Shown here: piece by piece, positions 39,456 through 48,875 of the stretch
How the letters are laid out: every line of letters starts with the position of its first letter
Position numbering within the stretch: position 1 is the stretch's first letter
Assembly: GCF_002846365.1 (NCBI RefSeq)
Contig: NZ_PJMW01000001.1
Location: 248,001 to 312,000 of the forward strand
From: Nocardia fluminea
Lineage (GTDB): Bacteria > Actinomycetota > Actinomycetes > Mycobacteriales > Mycobacteriaceae
Direction of reading: 5' to 3'
Length of the DNA stretch: 64,000 bases
Notes under the pieces: generated by a model
The model's input: only the letters and a program-made list of their open reading frames with translations
Databases searched by the model: none
What the model was told of the DNA's origin: nothing
Made by a program: the position numbers and the translations under genes

Positions 39456-41468
39456 ATGGTTTCCTACATCGTGACAGGCGGTACCGGATTTCTCGGTCGA
39501 CGCGTGGTGCGGGGGCTGCTCGCAGCCGACCCCACGGCGATCGTGCACGTGCTGGTGCGGGCCGAGTCGCTACCCAAGTTCACCGCGCACAATGCGCAAC
39601 ATCCCGACAGCGACCGCGTGTTCGCGCTGGTCGGGGACCTGACCGCCGAAGGCCTCGGGCTCGGCGACGGCGCGCCGCGCGCCGATCACGTGCTGCACCT
39701 CGGCGCGGTCTACGACATGACCGCCGACGAGGAGACAGCCCACGCGGCCAACGTCGCGGGCACGCGCTCGGTGATCGAGTTGGCCCGCAGCCTCGACGCC
39801 ACCCTGCACCACGTGTCCTCGGTGGCGGTGGCAGGCGATCATCGCGGCAAGTTCTTCGAGGAGGACTTCGACCTCGGGCAGAACCTGACCTCGCCGTATC
39901 ACCGCACCAAGTTCGCGGCGGAGAAACTGGTGCGCGAGGCCACCGACGTGCGCTGGCGGGTGTACCGCCCGGCGATCGTCGTCGGCGATTCGCGGACCGG
40001 CGAGATGGACAAGATCGACGGCCCGTACTACTTCTTCTCGGCCATTTCGGCGCTGGCCGGCCTGCCGTCGGAACTGCCGTTGCCGCTGCCCGATCTGGGT
40101 GCGACCAATGTGGTGCCGGTCGACTACGTCGCCGAGGCGATGGTGCGACTGGTGCGGCGCAACGGCCTCGACGGGCGCACGTTCCACCTGGTCAACCCGC
40201 GCCCGCAGCCGTTCGGCGAGATCTACCGCGCGCTGGCCGCCGCCGCGGGTGGTCCGGTGGGTATCGGTACCGTGCCCGGCAGCGCACGTGCACTGAGTGG
40301 GCTCGGCCACGTTCCCGGCGCGAACACGGTGCGCGACTTCCTGTTCGAACAGGCGGGCATTCCCGCCGAGGTCGCACCCCACGTCGGATTCACCGCCGAC
40401 TTCATCTCCGACTCCACCCGGGCGTTGCTGCCCGGCCTCACCGTGCCCGCCTTCGATACCTACGCCGAGCGTCTCTGGGATTTCTGGCGCGTCAACCTCG
40501 ACCCGCATCGCGGCCGTCCCGCCGCCGACGCGCACCCGCTGTCGGGCCGCACGGTGCTGATCACCGGGGCGTCCTCGGGCATCGGTCTGGCCACGGCGCA
40601 TGCCGTCGCCCGCCGTGGCGCGATCGTGCTGATGATCGCGCGCGGCGTCGAAGATCTCGAGGCCGCGGCGGACTCCGTGCGCGCCGAGGGCGGGAGCGCG
40701 TTCGCCTATCCCTGCGACATCACCGACGCGGAGTCGGTGGATCTGCTGGTCAAGACCGTGCTGACCGAGCACCACCATGTCGACTACCTGATCAACAACG
40801 CGGGCCGCTCCATCCGCCGTTCGGTGGCCAACTCGGTGGACCGGATGCACGACTTCGAACGCACCATGGCGGTCAACTACTTCGGTGCCGTGCGCCTCAT
40901 CCTGGGGCTGCTTCCCTCGATGCGCGAACGTCACTTCGGCCACATCGTCAACATCTCCTCCATCGCCGTGCAGACCAAGGTCCCCCGCTTCGCCGCCTAC
41001 GCGGCGAGCAAGTCCGCACTGGACAACTTCAGCGACATCGCCGCGGTCGAAAACCGTGGCGACGGGGTGACTTTCACCTCCATCCGGATGCCACTGGTCC
41101 GCACTCCCATGATCGCGCCGACCGAACTCTATCGATCCCTGCCGCTGCCGGACCCGGACCGCGCCGCCGATATCGTGGTCCGCGCGCTGCTGGAACGCCC
41201 CGACCGCATCGACACCCCCGTGGGCACCTTCGCCCAGGCGGTCGAGATGTTCCTTCCGTCACTCAAGCGCACCATCCTGCACACCGGCTTCCGCTTCTTC
41301 GGTGAATCCACCGCGGCGCAAGGAAAGTCGGTTCCGCGGGTGGTCACCGAGCCTGCCGAGCCGACACGCAACGCGCTCACCGTGCTCGGTCCGGTCCTCG
41401 CACCACTGATGGTGATGCCCGGCTCCGCGGCCCGCATGAGCCGGGTGCTCCCCGGCGTGCACTGGTGA
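39456..41468 (+). CDS. Two-domain fatty acyl-CoA reductase
   Basis: 670-residue fusion of an extended SDR (GGTGFLG at 8-14, SPYHRTKFAAEKL as the YxxxK element) and a classical SDR (TVLITGASSGIG from about 366, catalytic Y515 and K519 in YAASK). This arrangement matches long fatty acyl reductases such as Marinobacter Maqu_2507 and mycobacterial Rv3391-type proteins, which reduce acyl-CoA via the aldehyde to the alcohol. The product would feed wax ester or mycolate-ester synthesis. AGGAGGGG lies right before the ATG at 39456; the longer frame from 39405 lacks support. Confidence 0.88.
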   Translation: MVSYIVTGGTGFLGRRVVRGLLAADPTAIVHVLVRAESLPKFTAHNAQHPDSDRVFALVGDLTAEGLGLGDGAPRADHVLHLGAVYDMTADEETAHAANVAGTRSVIELARSLDATLHHVSSVAVAGDHRGKFFEEDFDLGQNLTSPYHRTKFAAEKLVREATDVRWRVYRPAIVVGDSRTGEMDKIDGPYYFFSAISALAGLPSELPLPLPDLGATNVVPVDYVAEAMVRLVRRNGLDGRTFHLVNPRPQPFGEIYRALAAAAGGPVGIGTVPGSARALSGLGHVPGANTVRDFLFEQAGIPAEVAPHVGFTADFISDSTRALLPGLTVPAFDTYAERLWDFWRVNLDPHRGRPAADAHPLSGRTVLITGASSGIGLATAHAVARRGAIVLMIARGVEDLEAAADSVRAEGGSAFAYPCDITDAESVDLLVKTVLTEHHHVDYLINNAGRSIRRSVANSVDRMHDFERTMAVNYFGAVRLILGLLPSMRERHFGHIVNISSIAVQTKVPRFAAYAASKSALDNFSDIAAVENRGDGVTFTSIRMPLVRTPMIAPTELYRSLPLPDPDRAADIVVRALLERPDRIDTPVGTFAQAVEMFLPSLKRTILHTGFRFFGESTAAQGKSVPRVVTEPAEPTRNALTVLGPVLAPLMVMPGSAARMSRVLPGVHW

Positions 41469-41484
41469 CACAGCACTGAACGCC

Positions 41485-41519
41485 CGGCCGGTCACGATGT
41501 TCGTCGTCGTGACCGGCCG
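41485..41519. terminator. Bidirectional terminator
   Basis: A perfect 13-bp stem (CGGCCGGTCACGA and its complement) with a 9-base loop lies between the convergent reductase and NmrA-like genes, with a short T-rich stretch after it on the plus strand. Confidence 0.75.
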
Positions 41520-41526
41520 ATTCTGT

Positions 41527-42411
41527 TCACCGCAGGGCCGTGCTGGCCCAGGCCTCGAGGGTCGTCGGCGTCGTGGTGAGCACCGTTCGCGGGTTCTCCG
41601 GAACGAAGCCGGAACTCAGCCCCGCCGACATACCGGCGATTCCGTCGATCTGGCTCCGGCCGAGGCCCGCTGATCGCAGCACTTCCCGGAACTCGTTGTC
41701 GGCGAGGTGGATCGGGGTGACCTCATGTCCCAGCTGTCGGCCGAGGATCGCGGCGACCTCGGTGAAGGTCAGATCCCGCGGCCCGTGCACGGCTTGCACG
41801 ACCCGCCCGGACCACGCGTCCGACAGCAGCCGGGCAGCCGCCACCTCACCGATGTCGCGCGGATCCACCCAGGCCATCGCATGGTCCAGCGGCCACGGCG
41901 TGGACAGCGTGCCCGCCCGGATCTCGTCGAGCTGGGTCAGCAGATTGGTGAAGAAGTAGCCGCATCGCAGGTGCACCACGTTCGCCCCGGTCTCGTCGAG
42001 CAATTCCTCGGTCCGCGCGAGCCCGTCGATCTCCCCCGCTCCACCCCGCTTCTCGGCGCCCCCGCTGCTGAGAAACACGGTCGCCTCGATCCCGTTCTCG
42101 GCGACAGCACGTGCCGCCGACGCCCCCATCCGCGCATACCCCGCCGCCGGATCACCGTCCACCAGGGCGGGCGGATCCACCCAGAACAACCGATCCGCGC
42201 CCACGGTCGCCCGCACCACGGCCTCCGAATCCCCCTGATCGACCCGCACGACATCGACGAACTCCCGCATCGCGCCATCGAGCCGCCCCGGATCGCGCAT
42301 CAGGACAGTCGGCCGAACCCCCGCCTGCACCAGCAACTGCACAACCCGAGCGCCCACATGCCCGACCGGTGTGGTGACAACAATCTTCTTCGCGTCCTCT
42401 CCAGATTCCAT
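41527..42411 (-). CDS. NmrA-like NAD(P)-binding oxidoreductase
   Basis: 294-residue atypical SDR: VVTTPVGHVGARVV in place of the usual GATGxxG, VFLSSGGAEKRGG, and no YxxxK. Such proteins sense or use NAD(P)H, for example in azoreductase-like or regulatory roles. Transcribed alone, convergent with the reductase gene and 80 bases after the rubredoxin reductase start region of the opposite-side neighbour. The specific function is unknown. Confidence 0.8.
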   Translation of the reverse strand: MESGEDAKKIVVTTPVGHVGARVVQLLVQAGVRPTVLMRDPGRLDGAMREFVDVVRVDQGDSEAVVRATVGADRLFWVDPPALVDGDPAAGYARMGASAARAVAENGIEATVFLSSGGAEKRGGAGEIDGLARTEELLDETGANVVHLRCGYFFTNLLTQLDEIRAGTLSTPWPLDHAMAWVDPRDIGEVAAARLLSDAWSGRVVQAVHGPRDLTFTEVAAILGRQLGHEVTPIHLADNEFREVLRSAGLGRSQIDGIAGMSAGLSSGFVPENPRTVLTTTPTTLEAWASTALR

Positions 42412-42490
42412 GCCCCCACGCTAAAACTCATCGCGGCCAGTTCCTGACCGCAACAACCGACCGATGTCGCAGAATTCGCCGGCTCGCGGT

Positions 42491-43684
42491 TCAGCGTGCG
42501 CGAACCACCGCGAGGGAACGATTCGGTGACCACGGCTCCCCCGCGGCGATGAGGGTGCGGGTGGCTCGGAGTTCTCTCGGTCTCGCCATGGCCACGGCGC
42601 CGACGGGGTGGCCGTCGTGCAGGGCGATCGCGAGGAAGTCCCGGGAGTTCGGGGCGCCGTCGACGATCAGGTCGTCGTGGGGGTGGAGCCAACCGGCGAA
42701 TTGCATCGACAGACCGTGCTGGTCGGTCCAGCCCCAGGGGATCTCGGCCGGGGCGGCGGGGTGGCCGAGGATGGCTTTCGCGGCCGCGGCACCGTCCGCC
42801 ATCGCAGTGTTCCAGTGTTGACCGCGCTCGAATTCGCCACGGCGGGGGTTGAATGCGGTGGTGGCGTCGCCCGCGGCGAAGACTGCCGGGGCCGAGGTGC
42901 GGTAGTGCTGGTCGATGATGATGCCGTCGTTCACCGCGATGCCCGCGGATTCGGCCAGGGCGGTGTCGGGGACCGACCCGATGGCGACCAGGGCGGCGGC
43001 CGCGGTGAACGTTCGGCCGTCGGTGGCGGTAGCGGTGACCCCGGCGGCGGTGTCGACGAGTTGTGTTGTGGTGACGCTGTTCTCGACGACGACACCGTGC
43101 TGGATATGGATGTCGCGGACCAGGTCCGACACCGTCGGCGGCACCACCCGATCGAGCAACCCGGGCCCGGCGTTCAACAGTGTCACCTCGGCACCCAGAC
43201 CGCGGGCGGTGGCGGCGACTTCGCAGCCGATGAGCCCGCCACCGATGATGAGCAGCGAGCCACCGACGTCGATCGCGGCTTGCAGTGCGACGACATCGGA
43301 CTGCCTGCGCAAGGTGTGCGCGCGAGTGGATGCGGTGTCGATCGTGCGCGCGGTGGCTCCGGTGGCGAGCAGCAAGCTGTCGTAGCCGAGCACCTCGCCG
43401 GTGCTCAATCGCACTGTCGCGCTGTCGGTGTCGATCGCGCGCACCAGCGTGGCCGGGCGCAGATCGATCGCGTTGTCGGCCCAGAACTTCACCGGTTTCA
43501 GCACCGCGCGCTGAAACGGCGTCGTGCCCGCGAGCAGTTCCTTGGACACCGCCGGTCGGCGATAGGGCAGGTCGGGTTCCGCCCCGACGAGCACGATCTC
43601 ACCGGTGTAGCCCTCCCGTCGCAGGGTCTGCGCCGCGGTGGCCCCGGCGACACCGGTGCCGGCGATAACGATCCGCCCACTCAT
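42491..43684 (-). CDS. rubB: Rubredoxin reductase
   Basis: 397-residue NAD(P)/FAD oxidoreductase: FAD loop [10 protein letters not shown] near the start, NAD loop [12 protein letters not shown] at about 150-162, and VFAAGDATT near 285. It passes electrons from NAD(P)H to the rubredoxins encoded just upstream, which feed AlkB. The ATG overlaps the rubredoxin stop (ATGA). Last gene of the alkane operon. Confidence 0.92.
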   Translation of the reverse strand: MSGRIVIAGTGVAGATAAQTLRREGYTGEIVLVGAEPDLPYRRPAVSKELLAGTTPFQRAVLKPVKFWADNAIDLRPATLVRAIDTDSATVRLSTGEVLGYDSLLLATGATARTIDTASTRAHTLRRQSDVVALQAAIDVGGSLLIIGGGLIGCEVAATARGLGAEVTLLNAGPGLLDRVVPPTVSDLVRDIHIQHGVVVENSVTTTQLVDTAAGVTATATDGRTFTAAAALVAIGSVPDTALAESAGIAVNDGIIIDQHYRTSAPAVFAAGDATTAFNPRRGEFERGQHWNTAMADGAAAAKAILGHPAAPAEIPWGWTDQHGLSMQFAGWLHPHDDLIVDGAPNSRDFLAIALHDGHPVGAVAMARPRELRATRTLIAAGEPWSPNRSLAVVRAR

Positions 43685-43863
43685 CCGCGGCTCACCTCCC
43701 GCATGTCGAAATCGGCCTTGGCGGCACCACAGTCGGGGCAGGACCAGTCGTCGGGAATGTCGTCCCAGCGGGTGCCCGCCTCGATTCCGTCCTCGGGCCA
43801 GCCGAGCGCCTCGTCGTATTCGAAGCCGCACTGGACACACTGGAACAGTCGGTAATCGCTCAT
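43681..43863 (-). CDS. rubA2: Rubredoxin, second copy
   Basis: 60-residue rubredoxin with two CxxC iron ligands ([12 protein letters not shown] and [13 protein letters not shown]). It carries single electrons from the reductase to the hydroxylase. Its ATG overlaps the first rubredoxin stop and its stop overlaps the rubB ATG, each by 4 bases. The two rubredoxins differ clearly, as in Rhodococcus alk operons, where only one type supports AlkB. Confidence 0.95.
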   Translation of the reverse strand: MSDYRLFQCVQCGFEYDEALGWPEDGIEAGTRWDDIPDDWSCPDCGAAKADFDMREVSRG

Positions 43864-44033
43864 CGGGACGCGTCCTGCCTCGGTTCGAAATCGACCTTCT
43901 CGCGCACCCCGCAGTCGGGGCAGCACCAGTCGTCGGGTATCTGCGACCAGGCCGTGCCGGGTGCGAAACCCTCACGGGGAGCGCCGGATCGCTCGTCGTA
44001 GACGTAATCGCAGATCGGGCAGAGGTAAGCCAT
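43860..44033 (-). CDS. rubA1: Rubredoxin, first copy
   Basis: 57-residue rubredoxin, [10 protein letters not shown] and CCPDCG, with an extra cysteine before the second CxxC. The start codon shares one base with the alkB stop (TGATG), so translation is coupled. Electron carrier for alkane hydroxylation. Confidence 0.95.
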   Translation of the reverse strand: MAYLCPICDYVYDERSGAPREGFAPGTAWSQIPDDWCCPDCGVREKVDFEPRQDASR

Positions 44034-45259
44034 CAGTGCACTCCGTATTTCGCCAGAACCCGCGCCCGCTTGCTGGGCTGAATGTTCACCCGGGTGATGT
44101 CGCCGTTGTAGTGGGCCAGCACGCGGTGGTCCATCACCTTGCGCCACAGCGGCGTCACGTAGGCCAGACCGATCAGGCTCGCGTACCCGCTGGGCAGCTC
44201 GGGCGCACCGTCCATGTGCCGCAGGATCTGGTAGCGGCGGGTGGGGTTGGCGTGATGGTCGCTGTGGCGCTGCAGGTGGTAGAGGAAGATGTTGGTGACG
44301 ATGTGGTCGGAGTTCCAGCTGTGCTCGGGGGTGCAGCGCTCGTAGCGGCCCGAGGCGGTCTTCTGCCGGAGCAGACCGTAGTGCTCGAGGTAGTTCACCG
44401 TCTCCAGCAGCGAGAAACCGTAGATCGCCTGGATTACCAGGAACGGCAGAATCGACGGACCGAACACCGCGACCAGCCCCACCCACAGCACGACCGACAT
44501 GAGCCAGGCGTTGAGCACGTCGTTCTGCAGCGAGAACGTGGACTTGCCCAGCCGCTGCATGCGGGTGCGCTCGAGGTCCCACGACGACGTCAAGCTGCCC
44601 CACACGCTGCGCGGCAAAAAGCTCCAGAACGATTCGGCGAACCGTGCGCTGGCCGGATCCTCCGGCGTCGCGACGCGCACGTGGTGGCCACGGTTGTGCT
44701 CGATGTAGAAGTGGCCGTAGAAGGTCTGGGCCAGGGTGATCTTCGACAGCCAGCGCTCGAGTTCGTCCTTCTTGTGGCCGAGTTCGTGCGCGGTGTTGAT
44801 GCCGACACCGCCCATCGCGCCGATCGTGAACGCCAGGCCGATCTTGGAGATCATGCCGAGACCGCCGTCGATGCCGAGCCAGGACAGGTTGTCCGCAGTC
44901 CACAGGTAGCAGGCGAACACCAGGCTGACCAGCTGTAACGGAATGTAGGCGTAGGTGCAGTAGCGGTAGTACTTGTCGTTCTCCAGCTGCTCCATCACCT
45001 CTTCGGGCGGGTTCTTGCCATCGGGACCGAAGAACCGGTCGAGGGTCGGCAGCAGCACGTACAACAGGATCGGCCCGAGCCACCACCACACGGGTGCGAC
45101 AGCCTGCCAGCCGAATTGGTTGAAGGCCCACACGAACCCGCTCGCCAGCAGCGTCGCGCTGGGGGCGACGAGGCCGAACAGCCACAGGTATCGCTGGGGA
45201 TCTCGCCACTGCGGCGGTGCCGTCGATCCTGCGTGGTCACCGATTCGAGATGTCGTCAT
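44033..45259 (-). CDS. alkB: Alkane 1-monooxygenase
   Basis: 408-residue integral membrane non-haem di-iron enzyme that hydroxylates medium-chain n-alkanes at the terminal carbon. The histidine boxes are H158/H162 in HELGHKK, H188/H192/H193 in EHNRGHH and H332/H335/H336 in RHSDHH, plus the conserved NYLEHYG at 289-295. Six hydrophobic segments are visible. The ATG at 45259 follows AGGAG at 7 bases, preferred over 45265 and 45292. It starts the alkB-rubA1-rubA2-rubB operon and is divergent from a TetR gene. Alcohols formed could enter the wax and mycolate pathways encoded nearby. Confidence 0.97.
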   Translation of the reverse strand: MTTSRIGDHAGSTAPPQWRDPQRYLWLFGLVAPSATLLASGFVWAFNQFGWQAVAPVWWWLGPILLYVLLPTLDRFFGPDGKNPPEEVMEQLENDKYYRYCTYAYIPLQLVSLVFACYLWTADNLSWLGIDGGLGMISKIGLAFTIGAMGGVGINTAHELGHKKDELERWLSKITLAQTFYGHFYIEHNRGHHVRVATPEDPASARFAESFWSFLPRSVWGSLTSSWDLERTRMQRLGKSTFSLQNDVLNAWLMSVVLWVGLVAVFGPSILPFLVIQAIYGFSLLETVNYLEHYGLLRQKTASGRYERCTPEHSWNSDHIVTNIFLYHLQRHSDHHANPTRRYQILRHMDGAPELPSGYASLIGLAYVTPLWRKVMDHRVLAHYNGDITRVNIQPSKRARVLAKYGVH

Positions 45260-45318
45260 TGCCATTCTCCTGATCACCGAGACTTCGGACATTCACTCGC
45301 CCGAAGTCGCCTTCGTTT

Positions 45319-45353
45319 ACACATTAGCGTGTGTTGTTCCGATTGGATACACA
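45319..45353. promoter_or_regulatory. Candidate operator between alkB and its TetR regulator
   Basis: The 149-base divergent gap contains ACACA-N6-TGTGT-N14-ACACA, two overlapping inverted repeats that share the central TGTGT. This is a reasonable TetR-type site for joint control of alkB and the regulator, but half-sites are short and no second copy was found. Confidence 0.4.
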
Positions 45354-45408
45354 ATGACGAAGATTGTCAATGAACGAGCACATCGACGGGCACATGTAGG
45401 ATGATCAC

Positions 45409-46011
45409 GTGGCCGAACCACCGAACTTTCAGGCAGAGATGCGCCAACTGCTGCGCGACCGGATGATCGACGCCGCGCGCACGATGGTCGTCAGCGAGGG
45501 CTGGGGCGCGGTCAACATGTCGCGGGTGGCCAAGGAAGTCGGCATCAGCAGGCCGGTGCTCTACAAGGAGATCGGCACCAAGCAGGCACTCGCGGATGCG
45601 CTGATCGAGCGCGAGACCGGCATCTACCTGACCGGCATCGCCGAGACGCTGGCCCGGCATCCGGGCGACCCCCTCGCCGGCATGACCGCCGCCGCTGAGT
45701 ACACGCTGCGCGCCGCAGGCGACAACACCCTGATCAAGGCGGTGCTCTCAGCTCGCCAGGACGGCGACACCGCCCTGCTGCCCGCCCTGATGAGCGACCC
45801 GGAACCGGTCCTCGGGCGGGCCGTCGCCGCGCTCAGTGCCACCGTCCGCGAGCAGTACGAATTCGCGTCGCTCACCGACGACGAGCTGACCTCGGTCGTG
45901 GAGATCATGGTCCGGCTGACGCTGAGTCATCTGTTCCAGCCGACAGGCAGCGTCGACCGCGCGGTCGCGCAGGTCGGCGCTGTCCTGTCGGGGGTCATGC
46001 CCGGCCTCTGA
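45409..46011 (+). CDS. TetR-family regulator of the alkane operon (AlkU/AlkX-like)
   Basis: 200-residue TetR protein. Helix-turn-helix at about 14-60 (MIDAARTMVVSEGWGAVNMS, GISRPVLYKEIGTKQAL), C-terminal helical ligand domain. In rhodococci a similar regulator is the last gene of the alk operon; here it is divergent. GTG start with AGGAT upstream. It probably represses alkB until an alkane-derived ligand binds. Confidence 0.88.
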   Translation: MAEPPNFQAEMRQLLRDRMIDAARTMVVSEGWGAVNMSRVAKEVGISRPVLYKEIGTKQALADALIERETGIYLTGIAETLARHPGDPLAGMTAAAEYTLRAAGDNTLIKAVLSARQDGDTALLPALMSDPEPVLGRAVAALSATVREQYEFASLTDDELTSVVEIMVRLTLSHLFQPTGSVDRAVAQVGAVLSGVMPGL

Positions 46012-46018
46012 GTACGCG

Positions 46019-46672
46019 TTACAACCGCGCGCTCACCTGTCCGGCCGCGTTCACGAACGCCCACTCGTAGCTGCCGTGCGCGGCCGGGAACACCCCGCCC
46101 GCGCACACCGGATCGCCTGCGGCGCAATAGTTCGCGGTGCGGTCGGCATACATCGGGCCGACCGTGCCACCGATCAGTCGCAGGGGGTCACCGAAGAGCA
46201 GGACGGCGACCACGCGCGAGGACAGCTCGGGCGGCAGTACCCACGCGCCGGGCAGCGGGGCGGAGCCGAGGACACCGTGGGTGACCACCGCGCCCTGCGA
46301 ATAGCCGACGAGGACGAAACGCTGGTCGGGACAGGCGGCGGCCTGGTGGATCAGGTGACCGGTCATGGCCCGGGTGCCGTCGATCATCGAAGTCGGCACC
46401 AGCAGATCCGCGGGGTACTCCACGCGATGAGCGGTGGTGTCCACCGGTAGTTGCGCACTCAGCACCGCGTAGAGCGGGTCGCCGATCGCGGCTCCCAGAT
46501 AGCCGGGTTCCACTGTGCCGCGGGCGATCACGACGTCGAGAGTGGCGCAATTCTGCGCCCACGCTGTCAGCCCGGGGGACATCGCTGTCCCGATTCCCGC
46601 GGCCAGTAGCAACACCGACAGCGTTCGCGCTGTATGCCTTGCGACGATACGAACTGCCTTCCGATAGGTCAT
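46019..46672 (-). CDS. Cutinase-family secreted esterase (Culp-like)
   Basis: 217-residue precursor with a signal peptide cut near TAWAQ-NC (about residue 40). The catalytic triad is S125 in GYSQGA, D187 in GDPVC and H199 in AAHGSYEW, with cysteines at 42/114 and 183/190 placed as cutinase disulfides. Mycobacterial Culp proteins hydrolyse esters or phospholipids at the cell surface. The ATG at 46672 gives a normal signal peptide. Convergent with the TetR gene at an 8-base distance. Confidence 0.92.
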   Translation of the reverse strand: MTYRKAVRIVARHTARTLSVLLLAAGIGTAMSPGLTAWAQNCATLDVVIARGTVEPGYLGAAIGDPLYAVLSAQLPVDTTAHRVEYPADLLVPTSMIDGTRAMTGHLIHQAAACPDQRFVLVGYSQGAVVTHGVLGSAPLPGAWVLPPELSSRVVAVLLFGDPLRLIGGTVGPMYADRTANYCAAGDPVCAGGVFPAAHGSYEWAFVNAAGQVSARL

Positions 46673-46855
46673 CGTGACCACCCACTCACGCCGTTGTGAG
46701 AAATAGAGAAAGAGCGATTCACCTCCTGCCCAACAGCATTCGGTGTGCTCAGTGGTGGAATACCCGCTGACCTGCATCGGCACGGCACGAACTCGGCATC
46801 GGCTGCGCCACGGTTACATCTCGGATCGCCTGCGGCACAACGCCGCTGCGAGATC

Positions 46856-47068
46856 TCAGTGCTTCTTGGGCTTCTTCTTGTACTTGGGCTTGTCGTTATC
46901 GGGCTCCCACTCGTAACCCGCGACACCACGCTCGCAGTAGGAGTCGGCGACGTGCACGTCGCCCTGATCACGCTCACACCAGCGCGACTTCGAGCAGGAG
47001 GTGGCGCCGAGGCCCGCCACGACGGCGAGCGTGAGGACGGCGGCGCCGGTACGGGTTCGGACGTTCAT
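46856..47068 (-). CDS. Small putative lipoprotein with lysine-rich tail
   Basis: 70 residues: a signal sequence ending in LGATSC (lipobox-like, lipidated cysteine at about 25), two further cysteines (31, 45) that could form a disulfide, and a strongly basic end (KPKYKKKPKKH). AAAGG lies 11 bases before the ATG. No family recognised. The basic tail might touch acidic cell-wall polymers. Confidence 0.65.
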   Translation of the reverse strand: MNVRTRTGAAVLTLAVVAGLGATSCSKSRWCERDQGDVHVADSYCERGVAGYEWEPDNDKPKYKKKPKKH

Positions 47069-47165
47069 GAGCTTGTCGAGCCTTTCATCGAATGAAATAT
47101 CGCTGGTCAGGGCGTTTTCCAGGACTTGCCCCCACCTGCCGACGAACCAATGCTACGTTCCAGGC

Positions 47166-48854
47166 ATGCCGAGCACAGCGCCTGAGCCCACCGAAGATTT
47201 CACCCCCGACGCGATCGTCGTCGGGGCCGGACTGGCCGGGCTGGTCGCCGCGCACGAGCTGGTGCTCGCCGGACGCAGGGTACTGGTGCTCGACCAGGAG
47301 AATCGCGCCAACCTCGGCGGGCAGGCGTTCTGGTCGCTGGGTGGGCTGTTCGTTGTCGACAGTCCGGAGCAGCGCAGGATGGGCATCAAGGATTCCTACG
47401 AACTGGCACTACAGGATTGGCTGGGTTCGGCCGGTTTCGACCGCGAGGACGAGGACCGGATGGGCCGCGAATGGGCGAAGGCCTACGTGCGGTTCGCCAC
47501 CGACGAGAAGCGAAATTACCTGCACGCCTTGGGTTTGCGCTTCACCCCGCTGGTCGGCTGGGCCGAGCGGGGCGGCGGCCTGGCGGGCGGGCACGGCAAC
47601 TCGGTGCCGCGGTTCCACCTCACCTGGGGTACCGGGCCCGAAGTACTGCGGGTGTTCCGCGATCCGGTCCTGGCCGGTGAGGCGAAAGGGTTGGTCCGCT
47701 TCGCCTTCCGGCACCGCGTCGACGAGCTGATCGTCGACGACGGCGCGGTGACCGGTGTGCGCGGTAGCGTCCTCGCCCCCTCCGACACCGAGCGCGGTCA
47801 GGCTTCGAACCGGGATGTGGTGGGCGAGTTCACCTTCGAAGCCCCCGCGGTTCTGGTGAGTTCGGGTGGCATCGGGCACGCGCACGACCTCATCCGCCGC
47901 AACTGGCCCACCGAACGTCTCGGCCCGTGCCCGGAGCACATGATCTCCGGTGTCCCCGCCTATGTCGACGGCCGGATGCTCGGGATCTCCGAGGTGGCGG
48001 GCGCGGCGCTGGTCAACCGTGATCGGATGTGGCACTACACCGAAGGCATCCACAACTGGGATCCGATCTGGCCCGATCACGCCATCCGCATCATCCCCGG
48101 CCCGTCCTCGCTGTGGTTCGACGCCAACGGAAACCGCATGCCCGCACCGTGTTTCCCCGGTTTCGACACCAACGAGACCATGCGCCAGATCCTGTCGACG
48201 GGCCACGACTACTCGTGGTTCGTGTTGAACCAGTCGATCATCGAGAAGGAGTTCGCGCTGTCGGGGTCGGAGCAGAACCCCGACATCACCGGCAAGGACT
48301 TGAAGTTCACCGTGCGCAGCAGGCTCGCCAAGGGCGCGCCGGGTCCGGTGGAGGCGTTCAAGCAGCACGGCGTGGACTTCGTGGTCGCCGAATCGCTGGC
48401 CGAGCTCGTCGACGGCATGAACGAGATCTCGCGTGGACCGCGACTGGACGTGGCCGCCCTCGAGCACCAGATCGTGGGCCGCGACCGCGAAGTCGCCAAC
48501 TCCTTCTCCAAGGACGCGCAGGTGACCGCGATCAACAGTGCCCGCAAATACCTCGGCGACAAGGTCCGCGTCGTCAAACCGCACCGCATCCTCGATCCCG
48601 CCCACGGTCCGCTCATCGCGGTGCGGCTCAATGTGCTGACCCGCAAAACCCTCGGCGGGTTGCAGACCGACCTGGATTCGCAGGTGCTGCGCCCGGACGG
48701 CTCGGTGTTCCCCGGGCTGTACGCGGCCGGTGAGGTCGCCGGGTTCGGCGGGGGCGGCGTGCATGGTTACAACGCGTTGGAGGGCACGTTCCTGGGCGGG
48801 TGCATCTTCTCGGGTCGGGCGGCCGGTCGGGCGATCGCGCGGCGCAAGCCCTAG
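47166..48854 (+). CDS. FAD-binding dehydrogenase (Rv0785/KstD-like)
   Basis: 562-residue flavoprotein of the fumarate-reductase/3-ketosteroid-dehydrogenase superfamily. FAD dinucleotide loop VVGAGLAGLVAAHEL at about 18-32, GGQAFWSLGGLF, and the C-terminal FAD motif LYAAGEVAGFGGGGVHGYNA. It should oxidise or reduce a C-C double bond. The nearest mycobacterial type is Rv0785, whose substrate is unknown, so a steroid cannot be assumed. The ATG at 47166 matches the conserved N-terminus. Confidence 0.88.
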   Translation: MPSTAPEPTEDFTPDAIVVGAGLAGLVAAHELVLAGRRVLVLDQENRANLGGQAFWSLGGLFVVDSPEQRRMGIKDSYELALQDWLGSAGFDREDEDRMGREWAKAYVRFATDEKRNYLHALGLRFTPLVGWAERGGGLAGGHGNSVPRFHLTWGTGPEVLRVFRDPVLAGEAKGLVRFAFRHRVDELIVDDGAVTGVRGSVLAPSDTERGQASNRDVVGEFTFEAPAVLVSSGGIGHAHDLIRRNWPTERLGPCPEHMISGVPAYVDGRMLGISEVAGAALVNRDRMWHYTEGIHNWDPIWPDHAIRIIPGPSSLWFDANGNRMPAPCFPGFDTNETMRQILSTGHDYSWFVLNQSIIEKEFALSGSEQNPDITGKDLKFTVRSRLAKGAPGPVEAFKQHGVDFVVAESLAELVDGMNEISRGPRLDVAALEHQIVGRDREVANSFSKDAQVTAINSARKYLGDKVRVVKPHRILDPAHGPLIAVRLNVLTRKTLGGLQTDLDSQVLRPDGSVFPGLYAAGEVAGFGGGGVHGYNALEGTFLGGCIFSGRAAGRAIARRKP

Positions 48855-48875
48855 GGCCGGTGCCGAAGTAGCGGG

